The position numbers were made by a program, and so were the translations under genes. Positions 51,452-59,392 of a DNA stretch of 64,000 nucleotides are shown one piece after another. Numbering within the stretch: the stretch's first letter is position 1; each line of letters starts with the position of its first letter. The notes under the pieces were generated by a model, which searched no databases, had not been told where the DNA came from, and saw only the letters and a program-made list of their open reading frames with translations. Source of the DNA: Streptomyces sp. NRRL F-6131 (GTDB taxonomy: Bacteria > Actinomycetota > Actinomycetes > Streptomycetales > Streptomycetaceae); contig JOHN01000003.1 in assembly GCA_000719695.1 (NCBI GenBank), forward strand, positions 1 to 64,000, in the 5' to 3' direction.

Positions 51452-51567
51452 CCGTCGCCCTCGCCCTGCTCCTCCTCGCCTCGGCGCTGGTCGGGGCGGT
51501 CGGCGAGGTGCTGACGCGAGCGCTCCGGGACCGGGTCGAGCGGGCGGGCGGCACGGTCGACTCGTAG
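51448..51567 (+). CDS. Small membrane protein coupled to the HATPase gene
   Basis: The 39-residue product is a hydrophobic helix (VTVALALLLLASALVGAVGEV) followed by a charged tail (LTRALRDRVERAGGTVDS). Its GTG overlaps the HATPase stop (GTGA), which supports expression. Function unknown; it might anchor the HATPase protein to the membrane. Confidence 0.5.
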   Translation: MTVALALLLLASALVGAVGEVLTRALRDRVERAGGTVDS

Positions 51568-51613
51568 GTGCCATTTATGGCACCAAGCCCTCGCCCGAGG
51601 CCCGGGCGAGGGC
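51567..51613 (+). terminator. Two hairpins between the HATPase pair and the dehydrogenase gene
   Basis: GGTGCCA-TTTA-TGGCACC (51567-51584) is followed by a 10-bp stem GCCCTCGCCC with GGGCGAGGGC (51587-51613). The second hairpin ends 22 bp before the next start codon. Together they probably end the upstream transcript. Confidence 0.5.
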
Positions 51614-51635
51614 CCACCACGTAAACTCCGGGCCT

Positions 51636-52598
51636 GTGAACGAGCAGCCTCCGGTCCTGGTCACCCGTCGTCTCGCGCCCGGTGTCGTCGAGCGCCTCTC
51701 CGCGCAGCTCCCGGCTGCCCTGCACGACTCGGAACTGCCGATGAGCCGCGGGGAGTTGCTTGCCGCCGTCCGCGGCCGCCGCGCGCTGATCACGACTCTC
51801 GACGAGCGGGTGGACGCCGAACTCCTCGACGCCGCCGGTCCCGGCCTCGAGATCGTCGCCAACCACGCCGTCGGCTACCACAACATCGACGTGGCGGCCT
51901 GCGCCGAGCGCGGCGTCACCGTCACCAACACCCCCGGCGTGCTGACCGCCGCCACCGCCGACATGGCCTGGGCGTTGCTCCTCGCCGCCACCCGCCGGCT
52001 CGGCGAGGGCGAGCGGCTCCTCCGCTCCGGCGAACCGTGGGCCTGGGCGCCGACCTTCATGCTGGGCCTGGAGCTGAGCGGCACCCAGCTCGGCGTGCTC
52101 GGCATGGGCCGGATCGGGCAGGCGGTGGCCCGCCGGGCCAAGGGCTTCGACATGCCCGTCCGCTACCACAACCGCAACCCGCTGCCCCCCGAGCAGGCCG
52201 ACGGCGCCGAGTGGCTGCCGCTGGAGCAGCTGCTGTCCACTTCCACCGTCCTCGTCGTCACCTGCCCGCTGAGCGAGGCCACCCGGCACCTGCTGGACGC
52301 CCGCCGGCTCGCCCTGCTGCCGCCCGGCGCGGTGGTGGTCTCGATGACCGCCGGGGTCGTCGACGAGGAGGCGCTCGCCGCGGCCCTGGAGTCGGGCGCG
52401 CTGTCGGCCGCCGCCGTCGACAACTTCGAGCACGAGCCGGCCGTCCCGGCCGCCCTGCTCGCGCAGGACCGCGCCGTGCTCGCCCCGCACCTGGGCAGCG
52501 CCACCGTCCGCACCCGGCAGGCGATGGGCAACCTCGCCGTCGACAACGTCCTCGCCGTCCTCGCCGGCAAGGACCCGCTCACCCTCGTGGCGCGGTAG
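51636..52598 (+). CDS. D-isomer-specific 2-hydroxyacid dehydrogenase
   Basis: The 320-residue protein is of the glyoxylate/hydroxypyruvate reductase-like family. It shows the NAD-binding GLELSGTQLGVLGMGRIGQAVARRAKGFDM, a substrate loop region ANHAVGYHNIDVAACAERGV, and the C-terminal catalytic His in LAPHLGSATVRTRQAM. The usual catalytic Arg (ARGxxVDE) is replaced: the sequence is SMTAGVVDEEAL with Thr238 at the Arg position. Glu in DNFEHEP is kept. The reaction is therefore uncertain. The GTG at 51636 follows the pair of hairpins. Confidence 0.85.
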   Translation: MNEQPPVLVTRRLAPGVVERLSAQLPAALHDSELPMSRGELLAAVRGRRALITTLDERVDAELLDAAGPGLEIVANHAVGYHNIDVAACAERGVTVTNTPGVLTAATADMAWALLLAATRRLGEGERLLRSGEPWAWAPTFMLGLELSGTQLGVLGMGRIGQAVARRAKGFDMPVRYHNRNPLPPEQADGAEWLPLEQLLSTSTVLVVTCPLSEATRHLLDARRLALLPPGAVVVSMTAGVVDEEALAAALESGALSAAAVDNFEHEPAVPAALLAQDRAVLAPHLGSATVRTRQAMGNLAVDNVLAVLAGKDPLTLVAR

Positions 52599-52634
52599 CG
52601 CTCGCCCGGTCCGGGCGCGCCTCGTCGACCGGGT

Positions 52635-52964
52635 TCAGTCGCCGATGAATTCCAGGTAGCTGCCCGGCGTCGCCGCGCATTCCGCGAGGAGCGCGTCGAG
52701 GTCGAGGAGGGCCGCCCGCTGCCGCTCGTCGGAGCATCCGCGGGCCAGGGCGGCGACCTCCTGACGGGCGGCTCCGGCCTCCTGCTCGTTGAAGAGGGTG
52801 TCCCCGTACGGGTCCACCCGGCCCAACCTGCCCGACCTGCTGCGGTCGAGCGTGCTCAGCGCACGCGCGAGCGCCTCGCCGTGCCGGTACGACCCGCGCA
52901 GCAGGGTGGCCCGGGACGAGCCCTTTCCCGGCCGCCGGGAGTGCAGTTCCAGTTCGATGCCCAT
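52635..52964 (-). CDS. Hypothetical protein
   Basis: The 109-residue protein starts MGIELELHSRRPGKGSSRATLLRGSYRHGEALARAL and ends ECAATPGSYLEFIGD. It is charged and helical; no motif is recognised. It is convergent with the dehydrogenase gene and lies 37 bp downstream of the TetR gene on the same strand, so it may be in its transcript. It has typical codon use for the genome, so it is probably real. Confidence 0.6.
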   Translation of the reverse strand: MGIELELHSRRPGKGSSRATLLRGSYRHGEALARALSTLDRSRSGRLGRVDPYGDTLFNEQEAGAARQEVAALARGCSDERQRAALLDLDALLAECAATPGSYLEFIGD

Positions 52965-53001
52965 GGCTCTCCAGTGATCTCGGGGCTCCGGTCGCGCGGG
53001 G

Positions 53002-53709
53002 TCATCGGTCGGACGGGCTCCGGGCGGCCCGCCGCGCGATCAGGGCCTCCAGGCCGTCCAGGACGCGCTCGACCCCGAACGTCAGGGCCTGGTCCCGCTC
53101 CTCCGCCGGGGAGGTCATCGCGGCCAGCGTCGCCGGGTAGTCGTCGCCGTGCTCCCGCAGCACGCCGGCGAGGGCCGTGACGAGCCGGGTCTCGGCCTCC
53201 GAGCCGCTCGCCCGCGACTGCTGGGCGATGCCGCGCACATGGCTGGTCAGCAGGACGACGGCGTCGAGCCGCTCGCCGCCCGTGAGGCCCTGGCCGTCCA
53301 GGGCGGTCAGCGCCCGTTCCATCCAGGCCAGTTCGCGCGGTCCCATCAGCCGCGCGCCCACGGTGGCCTCCAGGAGCCAGGGGTGCCGCTCGAAGGCCCG
53401 GTACAGGGCGGCGGACCACTCGGTCAGCGCCGTGCGCCAGTCGCCGGCCGTGAGGTCCGGCGGGGCGGCGACCGCCCGGTCGGTCATCAGGGCGATCAGC
53501 TCCGCCTTGCCCGGCACGTACCGGTAGAGCGACATCTTGGTCTTGCCGAGCAGCTCCGCGACGCGCTGCATCGACAGGGCGGCCAGGCCTTCGGCGTCCG
53601 CGACCTCGATGCCGGCCCGGGCGATGCCGTCCAGGCTCAGCGCGGGCCTGGGGCCCCGCTTGGGCCCCTCGTGCGGGCCCCAGAGCAGCCGTGCCAGTTC
53701 GTCCGCCAT
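53002..53709 (-). CDS. TetR-family regulator
   Basis: The 235-residue protein has a TetR helix-turn-helix (ALSLDGIARAGIEVADAEGLAALSMQRVAELLGKTKMSLYRYVPGKAELIALM) and the C-terminal TetR_C_1-type domain (WRTALTEWSAALYRAFERHPWLLEATVGARLMGPRELAWMERAL). It is divergent from an FAD monooxygenase gene, and the two palindromes between them are likely its operators. The ATG at 53709 (MADELARLLWGP) was chosen over the upstream in-frame start. Confidence 0.9.
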   Translation of the reverse strand: MADELARLLWGPHEGPKRGPRPALSLDGIARAGIEVADAEGLAALSMQRVAELLGKTKMSLYRYVPGKAELIALMTDRAVAAPPDLTAGDWRTALTEWSAALYRAFERHPWLLEATVGARLMGPRELAWMERALTALDGQGLTGGERLDAVVLLTSHVRGIAQQSRASGSEAETRLVTALAGVLREHGDDYPATLAAMTSPAEERDQALTFGVERVLDGLEALIARRAARSPSDR

Positions 53710-53754
53710 CGCGTCCCCGCTCTCCCGCCCGCCCCTCGGGCTTGCCACATCCAG

Positions 53755-53805
53755 AAACTGTGTCTACCGTACACAACAGCAAACAGCGTCCGTCGGACAC
53801 AGTTT
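53755..53805. promoter_or_regulatory. Operators of the TetR/monooxygenase pair
   Basis: TGTGT-7 bp-ACACA (53759-53775) and GTCCG-T-CGGAC (53788-53798) are two palindromes. They are enclosed by a perfect 10-bp inverted repeat, AAACTGTGTC (53755-53764) and GACACAGTTT (53796-53805). The monooxygenase ATG is at 53826. Confidence 0.65.
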
Positions 53806-53825
53806 TGATCGAGGGGTGGCACACC

Positions 53826-55046
53826 ATGGGCACGAAGGTCCTGATCTCCGGCGCCGGCATCGCGGGACCGGCGCTGGCACTCTGGCTCGGCCGGTACGGC
53901 TTCGAGGTGACGGTGGCCGAGGCGGCCCCGCAGCTGCGCGGCGGCGGCCAGGCCGTCGACTTCCGCGGCGCCACCCACCTGACCGTGCTGGAGCGCATGG
54001 GCGTGCTCGACGACCTCCGCCGGATCCGCACCGGCGGCAGCCCCATGCGCTTCGTCGACGAGCGCGGGCGGACCAGGCTCCAGCTGCCCTCCGAGTTCGC
54101 CGCCGGCGACCTCGAGGTCCTGCGCGGCGACCTCGTCCGGGTCCTGTACGACCACAGCCGCCCGTTCACCGACTACCGCTTCGGCGAGTCCGTCAGCGCG
54201 CTCCACCAGGACGCCGACGGTGTCCACGTCCGGTTCCGCAGCGGCGGGACCCGTACCTTCGACCTCGTCGTCGGGGCGGACGGCCTGCACTCCAACGTCC
54301 GCCGGCTCGCCCACGGACCGGAGGAGCGGTACGTCACCCACCTCGGCCACTACGCCGCCGGCTGGTCCCTGCCCAACTACCTGGGCATCGGCCCGGGGGA
54401 GGGGTCCGTCGGCCTCAACGTGCCCGGGCGGCTCGCCTCCGTCGGCACCAGCCACCGGGACCCGGGGACGGCCGCGGCCTTCTTCGTCTTCGCCTCGCCC
54501 GCGCTGACGTACGACCGCCACGACCAGGAGCAGCAGAAGGCGATCGTCGCCGGGGCCTTCGCCGGGGCGGGCTGGGAGGTGCCGCGGCTCCTGGCGTCCC
54601 TGGCGGAGGCCGACGACCTGTACTTCGACTCCATCAGCCGGGCCGACGTCCCGACCTGGTCCACCGGACGCGTCGCCCTCGTCGGGGACGCCGCCTGCGG
54701 GGCCACCATCGGCGGCATGGGCACCGGCACGGGGATCGTCGCCGCCTACGTCCTCGCCGGCGAACTGGCCGCGGCCGCCGGGGACCACGCCACCGCCTTC
54801 GCCCGCTACGAGGGCCTCCTGCGGGAGTACGCCCGGGGCTGCCAGAAGGGCGGCGACCGCGCGGGAAGGTTCCTGGCCCCCGGCGCCGTCGGGCTGCGAC
54901 TGCGCAACTGGACGCTGAACCGCCCCCGGATCCTCGACTGGATGATCGAGGAGGGCCGCAAGGCGACCCACCTCGACCTGCCCGACTACCGGCGGTTCGA
55001 GACCGCCCCGGTCGGCCTCAGTGCTCCCGGTCGGCCGAGCCGTTGA
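53826..55046 (+). CDS. FAD-dependent monooxygenase (TetX-like)
   Basis: The 406-residue flavoprotein has an N-terminal dinucleotide-binding motif (KVLISGAGIAGPALALWLGRYGFEVTVAE), the DG-type motif GADGLHSNVRR, and GRVALVGDAACGATIGGMGTGTGIVAAYVLAGEL, the FAD-ribityl and class A hydroxylase signature. It is like TetX and related tetracycline- or aromatic-polyketide-modifying enzymes. The substrate is unknown. The ATG at 53826 follows GAGGGG. It is controlled, most likely, by the divergent TetR protein. Its last 29 bp overlap the convergent SLATT-like gene. Confidence 0.88.
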   Translation: MGTKVLISGAGIAGPALALWLGRYGFEVTVAEAAPQLRGGGQAVDFRGATHLTVLERMGVLDDLRRIRTGGSPMRFVDERGRTRLQLPSEFAAGDLEVLRGDLVRVLYDHSRPFTDYRFGESVSALHQDADGVHVRFRSGGTRTFDLVVGADGLHSNVRRLAHGPEERYVTHLGHYAAGWSLPNYLGIGPGEGSVGLNVPGRLASVGTSHRDPGTAAAFFVFASPALTYDRHDQEQQKAIVAGAFAGAGWEVPRLLASLAEADDLYFDSISRADVPTWSTGRVALVGDAACGATIGGMGTGTGIVAAYVLAGELAAAAGDHATAFARYEGLLREYARGCQKGGDRAGRFLAPGAVGLRLRNWTLNRPRILDWMIEEGRKATHLDLPDYRRFETAPVGLSAPGRPSR

Positions 55047-55965
55047 CCTCGCGGCGGGCCTGCCAGGTGGTGTGCTCGCGGGAGACGGCGTCCTCGGCGT
55101 CCCGGGCGAAGCGGGCCCACAGCTCCTCCGCGTCGGGCGAGCCGATGTCGAGGCTCGCCAGCTGGGCGCGGATCAGCGCCAGCTCGTCGGCGGCCAGGCC
55201 GTAGGCGGCGGCGAGCGGCCGGTACTGGCGCAGCTGGGCCCAGGCGGTGACCGAGGCGGCCACCGCCGAGACGGTGCCGAGCGCGTCGAAGTCGAACTGG
55301 CCCATCGCCCGCAGCACCGCGAGCACCAGGCCGAGCAGCGGCAGCACCACTCCCGCGACCCCGGTCCAGAAGCCGGCCCGGGCGCAGTAGCGCGACTTGG
55401 ACCGGTACCAGTCCTGCTGCACCTGGATGCGTTCGCGCAGGTAGACGTCGCGCCGCACGGCCAGCGGCCGGTCGCGCAGATCGCGCATCGCCGGGGTGAT
55501 CCGGCTCCCGGCGGGCCCGCCGGCCCGACCGGGCCCGAGAGCCCGGCTGTCCCGGAAGGCGTGCAGCACCCGGCCGAGCTGGAGGCCGTAGAGGCCCTCG
55601 GCGTCCCGCAGCGGGCGGGGCGGCGGCTGGACGGCGTCGGCCCGGACCGCGAACTTCCAGGCGAGGGTCTTCACCGACTCGGCGGCGGCCCGGCCCTCGT
55701 ACCAGAGGCCCTGCGGGTTCTGCCGGCTGATCACCGCGGAGAGGCCGATCGCGCCGAGGTAGGCGACGGCCGCCAGCCAGGCCCACGGCCGGCCGTCGGC
55801 GGAGCCGGCCGTGGCGGCGGCGACCAGCAGCAGCAGTTCGGCGGCGGAGAGCCGGACGGCCCTGCGCTGCCCCTGCTGGGAGGCCGAGTCGGCCGCCCAG
55901 AACAGCTCCGGCAACAGCTCGCGCTCCCGCACCACCCGGTCCGCCCCACCCGTGCCCGACGTCAT
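55018..55965 (-). CDS. DUF4231/SLATT-like membrane protein (paralogue of 21825)
   Basis: The 315-residue protein shares the whole layout of the 21825-22748 product: ELLPELFWAADSASQQGQRRA, NPQGLWYEGRAAAESVKTLAWKFAVRA, two pairs of hydrophobic helices, LRQYRPLAAAYGLAADELALIRAQLASLD and AEDAVSREHTTWQARR. It is a membrane protein with about four hydrophobic segments. Its 3' end overlaps the monooxygenase gene by 29 bp. No SMODS, SLOG or nucleotidyltransferase gene is adjacent. It may have been duplicated from, or share an ancestor with, the other copy. Confidence 0.8.
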   Translation of the reverse strand: MTSGTGGADRVVRERELLPELFWAADSASQQGQRRAVRLSAAELLLLVAAATAGSADGRPWAWLAAVAYLGAIGLSAVISRQNPQGLWYEGRAAAESVKTLAWKFAVRADAVQPPPRPLRDAEGLYGLQLGRVLHAFRDSRALGPGRAGGPAGSRITPAMRDLRDRPLAVRRDVYLRERIQVQQDWYRSKSRYCARAGFWTGVAGVVLPLLGLVLAVLRAMGQFDFDALGTVSAVAASVTAWAQLRQYRPLAAAYGLAADELALIRAQLASLDIGSPDAEELWARFARDAEDAVSREHTTWQARREVNGSADREH

Positions 55966-56168
55966 TCCCGTCCCCCCGCTCGCAGCTCCACCGCCCCGGC
56001 GGTTCTGCCCGGACGGGCGGGCCGGTACGCCTGGGGCGGTCCGACGGGCACGGACGTCCACGTACTCGGACCGGGTGGCGTACTCCTCCTGGTACAGACG
56101 GTTGCCCGACCGGTCCGTCGACCGGACGGAACGGTCCGGAGAAGTGGTTCGGAGCGCTTGGGGGCCGG

Positions 56169-56933
56169 TCAGAAGGTGTAGAAGATCCGGTCCGCGTTGT
56201 CGGCCATCTGCTTGGCGTTCCACTCGGTGCCGCCGGGCACGTTGCCCGAGCGGAAGAGCGGCGGCGCGGCGCCCTCGCCGGCGAGCGCCGCGGTGGCCAG
56301 CCGGTCCACCGCGGAGGCCACCACGGCCTGCATCAGGGCGCTGGTGACGATGGTGGAGACCGGGCCGAAGGTGGTCTCGGCACCGGGGTGGGTCAGCTCG
56401 CCGTCGCCGACCGCGATCTTGTTGTCCAGGACGACGTCGCAGTGGTCCTTGAGGTAGGTGCCACCGGGGTGCGCCGAGGGGACCTCGTCCGGGTAGGCCA
56501 GCGAGGTCAGCCCGATCACCTTCAGGCCCCGTTCGCGGGCGTGCTGGGCCAGCTCGACGGGCATCACCTGGCGGCCGGAGAGCGAGATCAGGAACAGCAG
56601 GTCACCGCTGGTGGCGGGGGTGAGGTCCAGGGTGGTGGTGGCCAGTCCGGAGACCCGCTCCAGAGCGCTCGCCAGCGGCGCCGGCATCACCGTGACCCCG
56701 GCCATCCCGGGGACCTCCAGCAGGTTGATCGGGACCAGCCCGCCGGCCCGGTAGACCACGTCCTGGGCCGCCAGCGAGGAGTGGCCGGCGCCGAAGGTGA
56801 AGATCCTGCGCCCGTCGGCGATCGCGTCGGCCAGCAGGGCGGCGGCCGCCTCGATGTTCCCGGCCTCCTCGGTCCTGACCCGCTGGAGGTGGGCGATCGC
56901 GGCGTCGAAGTACCGGCCGACCAGCTCGCTCAT
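56169..56933 (-). CDS. SIS-domain protein (UPF0309)
   Basis: The 254-residue protein has the sugar isomerase fold: RIFTFGAGHSSLAAQDVVYRAGGLVPINLLEVPGM, SGDLLFLISLSGRQVMPVELAQHARERGLKVIGLTSL and DNKIAVGDGELTHPGAETTFGPVSTIVTSALMQA. It matches UPF0309 (SCO4393 in S. coelicolor, from memory). It probably binds a phosphosugar; the reaction is not known. It is divergent from dmdR1 across 221 bp, the same arrangement as in S. coelicolor. Confidence 0.9.
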   Translation of the reverse strand: MSELVGRYFDAAIAHLQRVRTEEAGNIEAAAALLADAIADGRRIFTFGAGHSSLAAQDVVYRAGGLVPINLLEVPGMAGVTVMPAPLASALERVSGLATTTLDLTPATSGDLLFLISLSGRQVMPVELAQHARERGLKVIGLTSLAYPDEVPSAHPGGTYLKDHCDVVLDNKIAVGDGELTHPGAETTFGPVSTIVTSALMQAVVASAVDRLATAALAGEGAAPPLFRSGNVPGGTEWNAKQMADNADRIFYTF

Positions 56934-57154
56934 CTGCTGCCTTCGCTCTCTGCCGGTGGGGTGTCCGGCCGGGTGGGGCGGCCGTGACGGACCGGACCGC
57001 AGGTGGAGAAAGCTACGGCCAGCACCGTGCTGCTTCGCCGGTGCCGCTGTCAACAGGCACGAAAACCCGCTCGCCGGGCCCTCGGGCGGGCCCGGTAGTC
57101 GGTGCGGTAGGTCAGAATTGGCGATGAGGACACCGAGGAACGGAGCCAGCGGCG

Positions 57155-57847
57155 ATGTCTGGGCTGATCGACACCACTGAGATGTACCTTCGCACCATCC
57201 TGGAGCTGGAGGAGGAGGGCATCACCCCGATGCGCGCCCGGATCGCCGAGCGCCTGGAGCAGAGCGGTCCCACGGTCAGCCAGACGGTCGGCCGGATGGA
57301 ACGCGACGGGCTGCTGCGGGTCGCGGGCGACCGCCACCTGGAGCTGACCGAGGAGGGCCGCCGGCTCGCGGTGCGGGTGATGCGCAAGCACCGCATCGCC
57401 GAGTGCCTGCTGGTCGACGTGATCGGCCTGGAGTGGGAGCAGGTCCACGAGGAGGCCTGCCGCTGGGAGCACGTGATGAGCGAGACGGTCGAGCGCAAGG
57501 TGCTCGCCATGCTCGGCCACCCGACCCAGTCCCCGTACGGCAACCCGATCCCGGGCCTGGACGAGCTGGGCGACGCCAGGGCCGAGGGCGAGGGCTTCGA
57601 CGCCGGGCTCGTCCCGCTGGACACCGTGCGGCCGGGCGACGACGGCGCCGACGTCGTGGTCCGCCGGATCGGGGAGCCGATCCAGACCGACGGCGACCTG
57701 ATGCGCACCCTGCGCCGGGCCGGCATCCGGCCGGGCTCCACGGTGCGGGTGAACGCCGGGGTCGGCGGGGTCCTGGTGGGCACCGGCGAGAACGCGGCCG
57801 AGCTGGGCAAGGACATCGCCGCGCACGTCTTCGTCGCGCAGGCCTGA
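57155..57847 (+). CDS. dmdR1: Iron-dependent repressor DmdR1 (DtxR family)
   Basis: The 230-residue protein aligns with DtxR/IdeR with no gaps in the first 110 residues. The helix-turn-helix is PTVSQTVGRMERDGLL. The ligands of both metal sites are present at DtxR numbering: Met10, Cys102, Glu105 and His106 for one, His79, Glu83 and His98 for the other. A C-terminal SH3-like domain ends GVGGVLVGTGENAAELGKDIAAHVFVAQA. It should bind Fe(II) and repress iron-uptake genes, such as the siderophore importer at 465-4471 with its iron box. Its own gene has no obvious iron box. Confidence 0.95.
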   Translation: MSGLIDTTEMYLRTILELEEEGITPMRARIAERLEQSGPTVSQTVGRMERDGLLRVAGDRHLELTEEGRRLAVRVMRKHRIAECLLVDVIGLEWEQVHEEACRWEHVMSETVERKVLAMLGHPTQSPYGNPIPGLDELGDARAEGEGFDAGLVPLDTVRPGDDGADVVVRRIGEPIQTDGDLMRTLRRAGIRPGSTVRVNAGVGGVLVGTGENAAELGKDIAAHVFVAQA

Positions 57848-57912
57848 CGCAGGTCCGCGGCAGAGTCCGGGCAGCCGGGGCCACGGTTCGCGCCGCGCGC
57901 GCGAGAACGGCC

Positions 57913-57949
57913 GGAAGGGCCCGGTGCTCCCCGTGCACCGGGCCCTTCC
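57913..57949 (+). terminator. Terminator of dmdR1
   Basis: A 15-bp perfect stem (GGAAGGGCCCGGTGC) with a 7-nt loop lies 66 bp after the dmdR1 stop. Confidence 0.75.
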
Positions 57950-58222
57950 GCCCTCCCCGTTCCCTCCCGTTCCCGCGCCACCGGCCGCCCCGAACCCGGC
58001 CGGTGCCACGGCCCCGCCCTTCCCTCCCGTCCCCTCCGGTTCCCCTCCGTCCCTCCCGTCCGCCCCGCCCGGCTTCCCCGTCCGAGCGACCCTCCGGCGA
58101 CCCCCTCACATGGGGATTTCTGCCACTCGGCCGATCATGGCAATCCTTGAGCGTTGTCACTCGTACGAGGGGCTTTCGCCGTTGACCAGCGGGTACACCG
58201 AACCCTTATCCGCACATGCGTA

Positions 58223-58260
58223 TGACGGGCCCGGTCTCCGGTGGGAGACAAGGCCCGTCA
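58223..58260 (-). terminator. Hairpin downstream of the prim-pol gene
   Basis: TGACGGGCC and GGCCCGTCA form the outer stem and GTCTCC with GGAGAC the inner stem, separated by a 2-nt internal loop and closed by GGTG. It lies about 100 bp beyond the stop of the minus-strand prim-pol gene and may terminate it. Confidence 0.55.
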
Positions 58261-58357
58261 CTCGCGCGCGGGGTCTCGCGCGTCGCACGCCCCTCACCCG
58301 ATCGGCGCAGGGCGGCAGTCCTCGGAAGGGTCGGCCGTTCGGCGGCCCGGGGTGCGG

Positions 58358-59065
58358 TCAGCGCACCGCCGCGGGCTGGGCCTGCTGCGCGGCGACCGAC
58401 GGCGCCTCGCGTCCGCAGGCGTAGGCCAGCGGGTTGATCAGCTCGACGGCGTCCGGCAGCCAGCGGTTCAGCGCCGAGGGCGAGCGGGCCCACTGGGCGA
58501 AACCGGCCGGGCCGACCCGGGACGGCGGGGCCACCGTCCAGTCGCCCTCGCCCCGGGCCACCAGGTCCAGCCGACCGGACGGCCACCCCAGCTTGCGGAG
58601 CATCTCCGGCAGCTTGGCCGCCACCCCCGGCAGCACCAGGAAGTGCAGCCGCCGCCCGGACCGGCCCTGCGCGGTCGGGACCACCGCGACCGGCCCGAGC
58701 TGCAGGCCCATCCGCTCCATCCGGGCCAGCGCCAGGCAGCCGGCCACCTCCGGGACGTCCAGCACGTCGAAGGACCGCCCGGTCGGCAGCAGGATCGACG
58801 CCTCCGGGCGCTCCGTCCACCAGCGCCGCACCGCGCCCGGGCCGGCGCTCGCCTTGCGCGCCCAGTCCGAGTCGATCGGGTGGGCACCGGGCAGCGCGCA
58901 GCGCGGCTCGCCGCAGGAGCAGCGGGCGGGGCCGTCACCGTCGATCAGCCAGGCGCCGGGGGCGACCTCCCAGTGACGGGTCTCGGCGTAGCTGACGGCT
59001 TCGATGAGCAGCGGGGGCAGTCCGGCGTCGGAGCCCTGGTCGGGGGAGTCGGGGATGTCTTCCAC
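58358..59065 (-). CDS. Bifunctional DNA primase/polymerase-like protein
   Basis: The 235-residue protein is of the prim-pol (AEP) N-terminal family as found in streptomycete chromosomes. It starts MEDIPDSPDQGSDAGLPPLLIEAVSYAETRHWEVAPGAWL, then CSCGEPRCALPGAHPIDSDW with a Cys/His cluster, and LLPTGRSFDVLDVPEVAGCLAL in the place of the catalytic Asp motif. It lacks the helicase domain of plasmid or phage versions. It may act in DNA priming or repair, or be a non-catalytic relative. It is divergent from the TPR regulator across 327 bp. Confidence 0.75.
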   Translation of the reverse strand: MEDIPDSPDQGSDAGLPPLLIEAVSYAETRHWEVAPGAWLIDGDGPARCSCGEPRCALPGAHPIDSDWARKASAGPGAVRRWWTERPEASILLPTGRSFDVLDVPEVAGCLALARMERMGLQLGPVAVVPTAQGRSGRRLHFLVLPGVAAKLPEMLRKLGWPSGRLDLVARGEGDWTVAPPSRVGPAGFAQWARSPSALNRWLPDAVELINPLAYACGREAPSVAAQQAQPAAVR

Positions 59066-59392
59066 GGGCTGCTCAACTACCGTGCGTGAGGCGGGTTACG
59101 GTCGGGTGCGGGCCGTTCCGCCACGCGGTGGCAATTCACCCGAACCGGTGAGGCGGACCGTGCGGGAGCGCGCCGGGGGGAGGCGGGGTGGGCGCAATGG
59201 GGGCGCACGGGAGCATTTTGCCGGGCGCGTGGGGGGTGGGGATCGTCACCGTGGGTATCCCGCTGGCGTCACTGATCGCTAACCTGGTGTCAGTTTCCTT
59301 GAACGGTCGGACAGTCGGCAACTCGGCAACAGAGATCAGCAGAAAGCGTCGCCCGCCGGCCGGGTCCGGAGGGTGTGGGGAGGCGAAGCCCA
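59066..59392. promoter_or_regulatory. 327-bp divergent intergenic region (prim-pol / TPR regulator)
   Basis: No gene is supported. Two short palindromes are present: GCCAC-GCG-GTGGC (59120-59132) and TCACC-6 bp-GGTGA (59136-59151), both close to the prim-pol side. A TTGAAC near 59302 could be part of a promoter for the regulator. The GGGGAGG ribosome site of the regulator is at about 59378. Confidence 0.4.

Larger units (their letters stand above)
57848..58357. other. 510-bp intergenic region after dmdR1
   Basis: No gene is supported. The first part holds the dmdR1 terminator (57913-57949). Then comes a pyrimidine-rich tract, about 57948-58080, with repeated CCTCCCGT-like runs. The last part is less GC-rich and has TTGACC (58180) with TATCCG about 19 bp later, a weak promoter candidate, and a second hairpin at 58223-58260. 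Confidence 0.45.

Noticed and set aside
57924..58424. Open frame in the gap after dmdR1
   Set aside because: It is a translation of the pyrimidine-rich tract (Pro/Ser/Arg) without ribosome site or motif.
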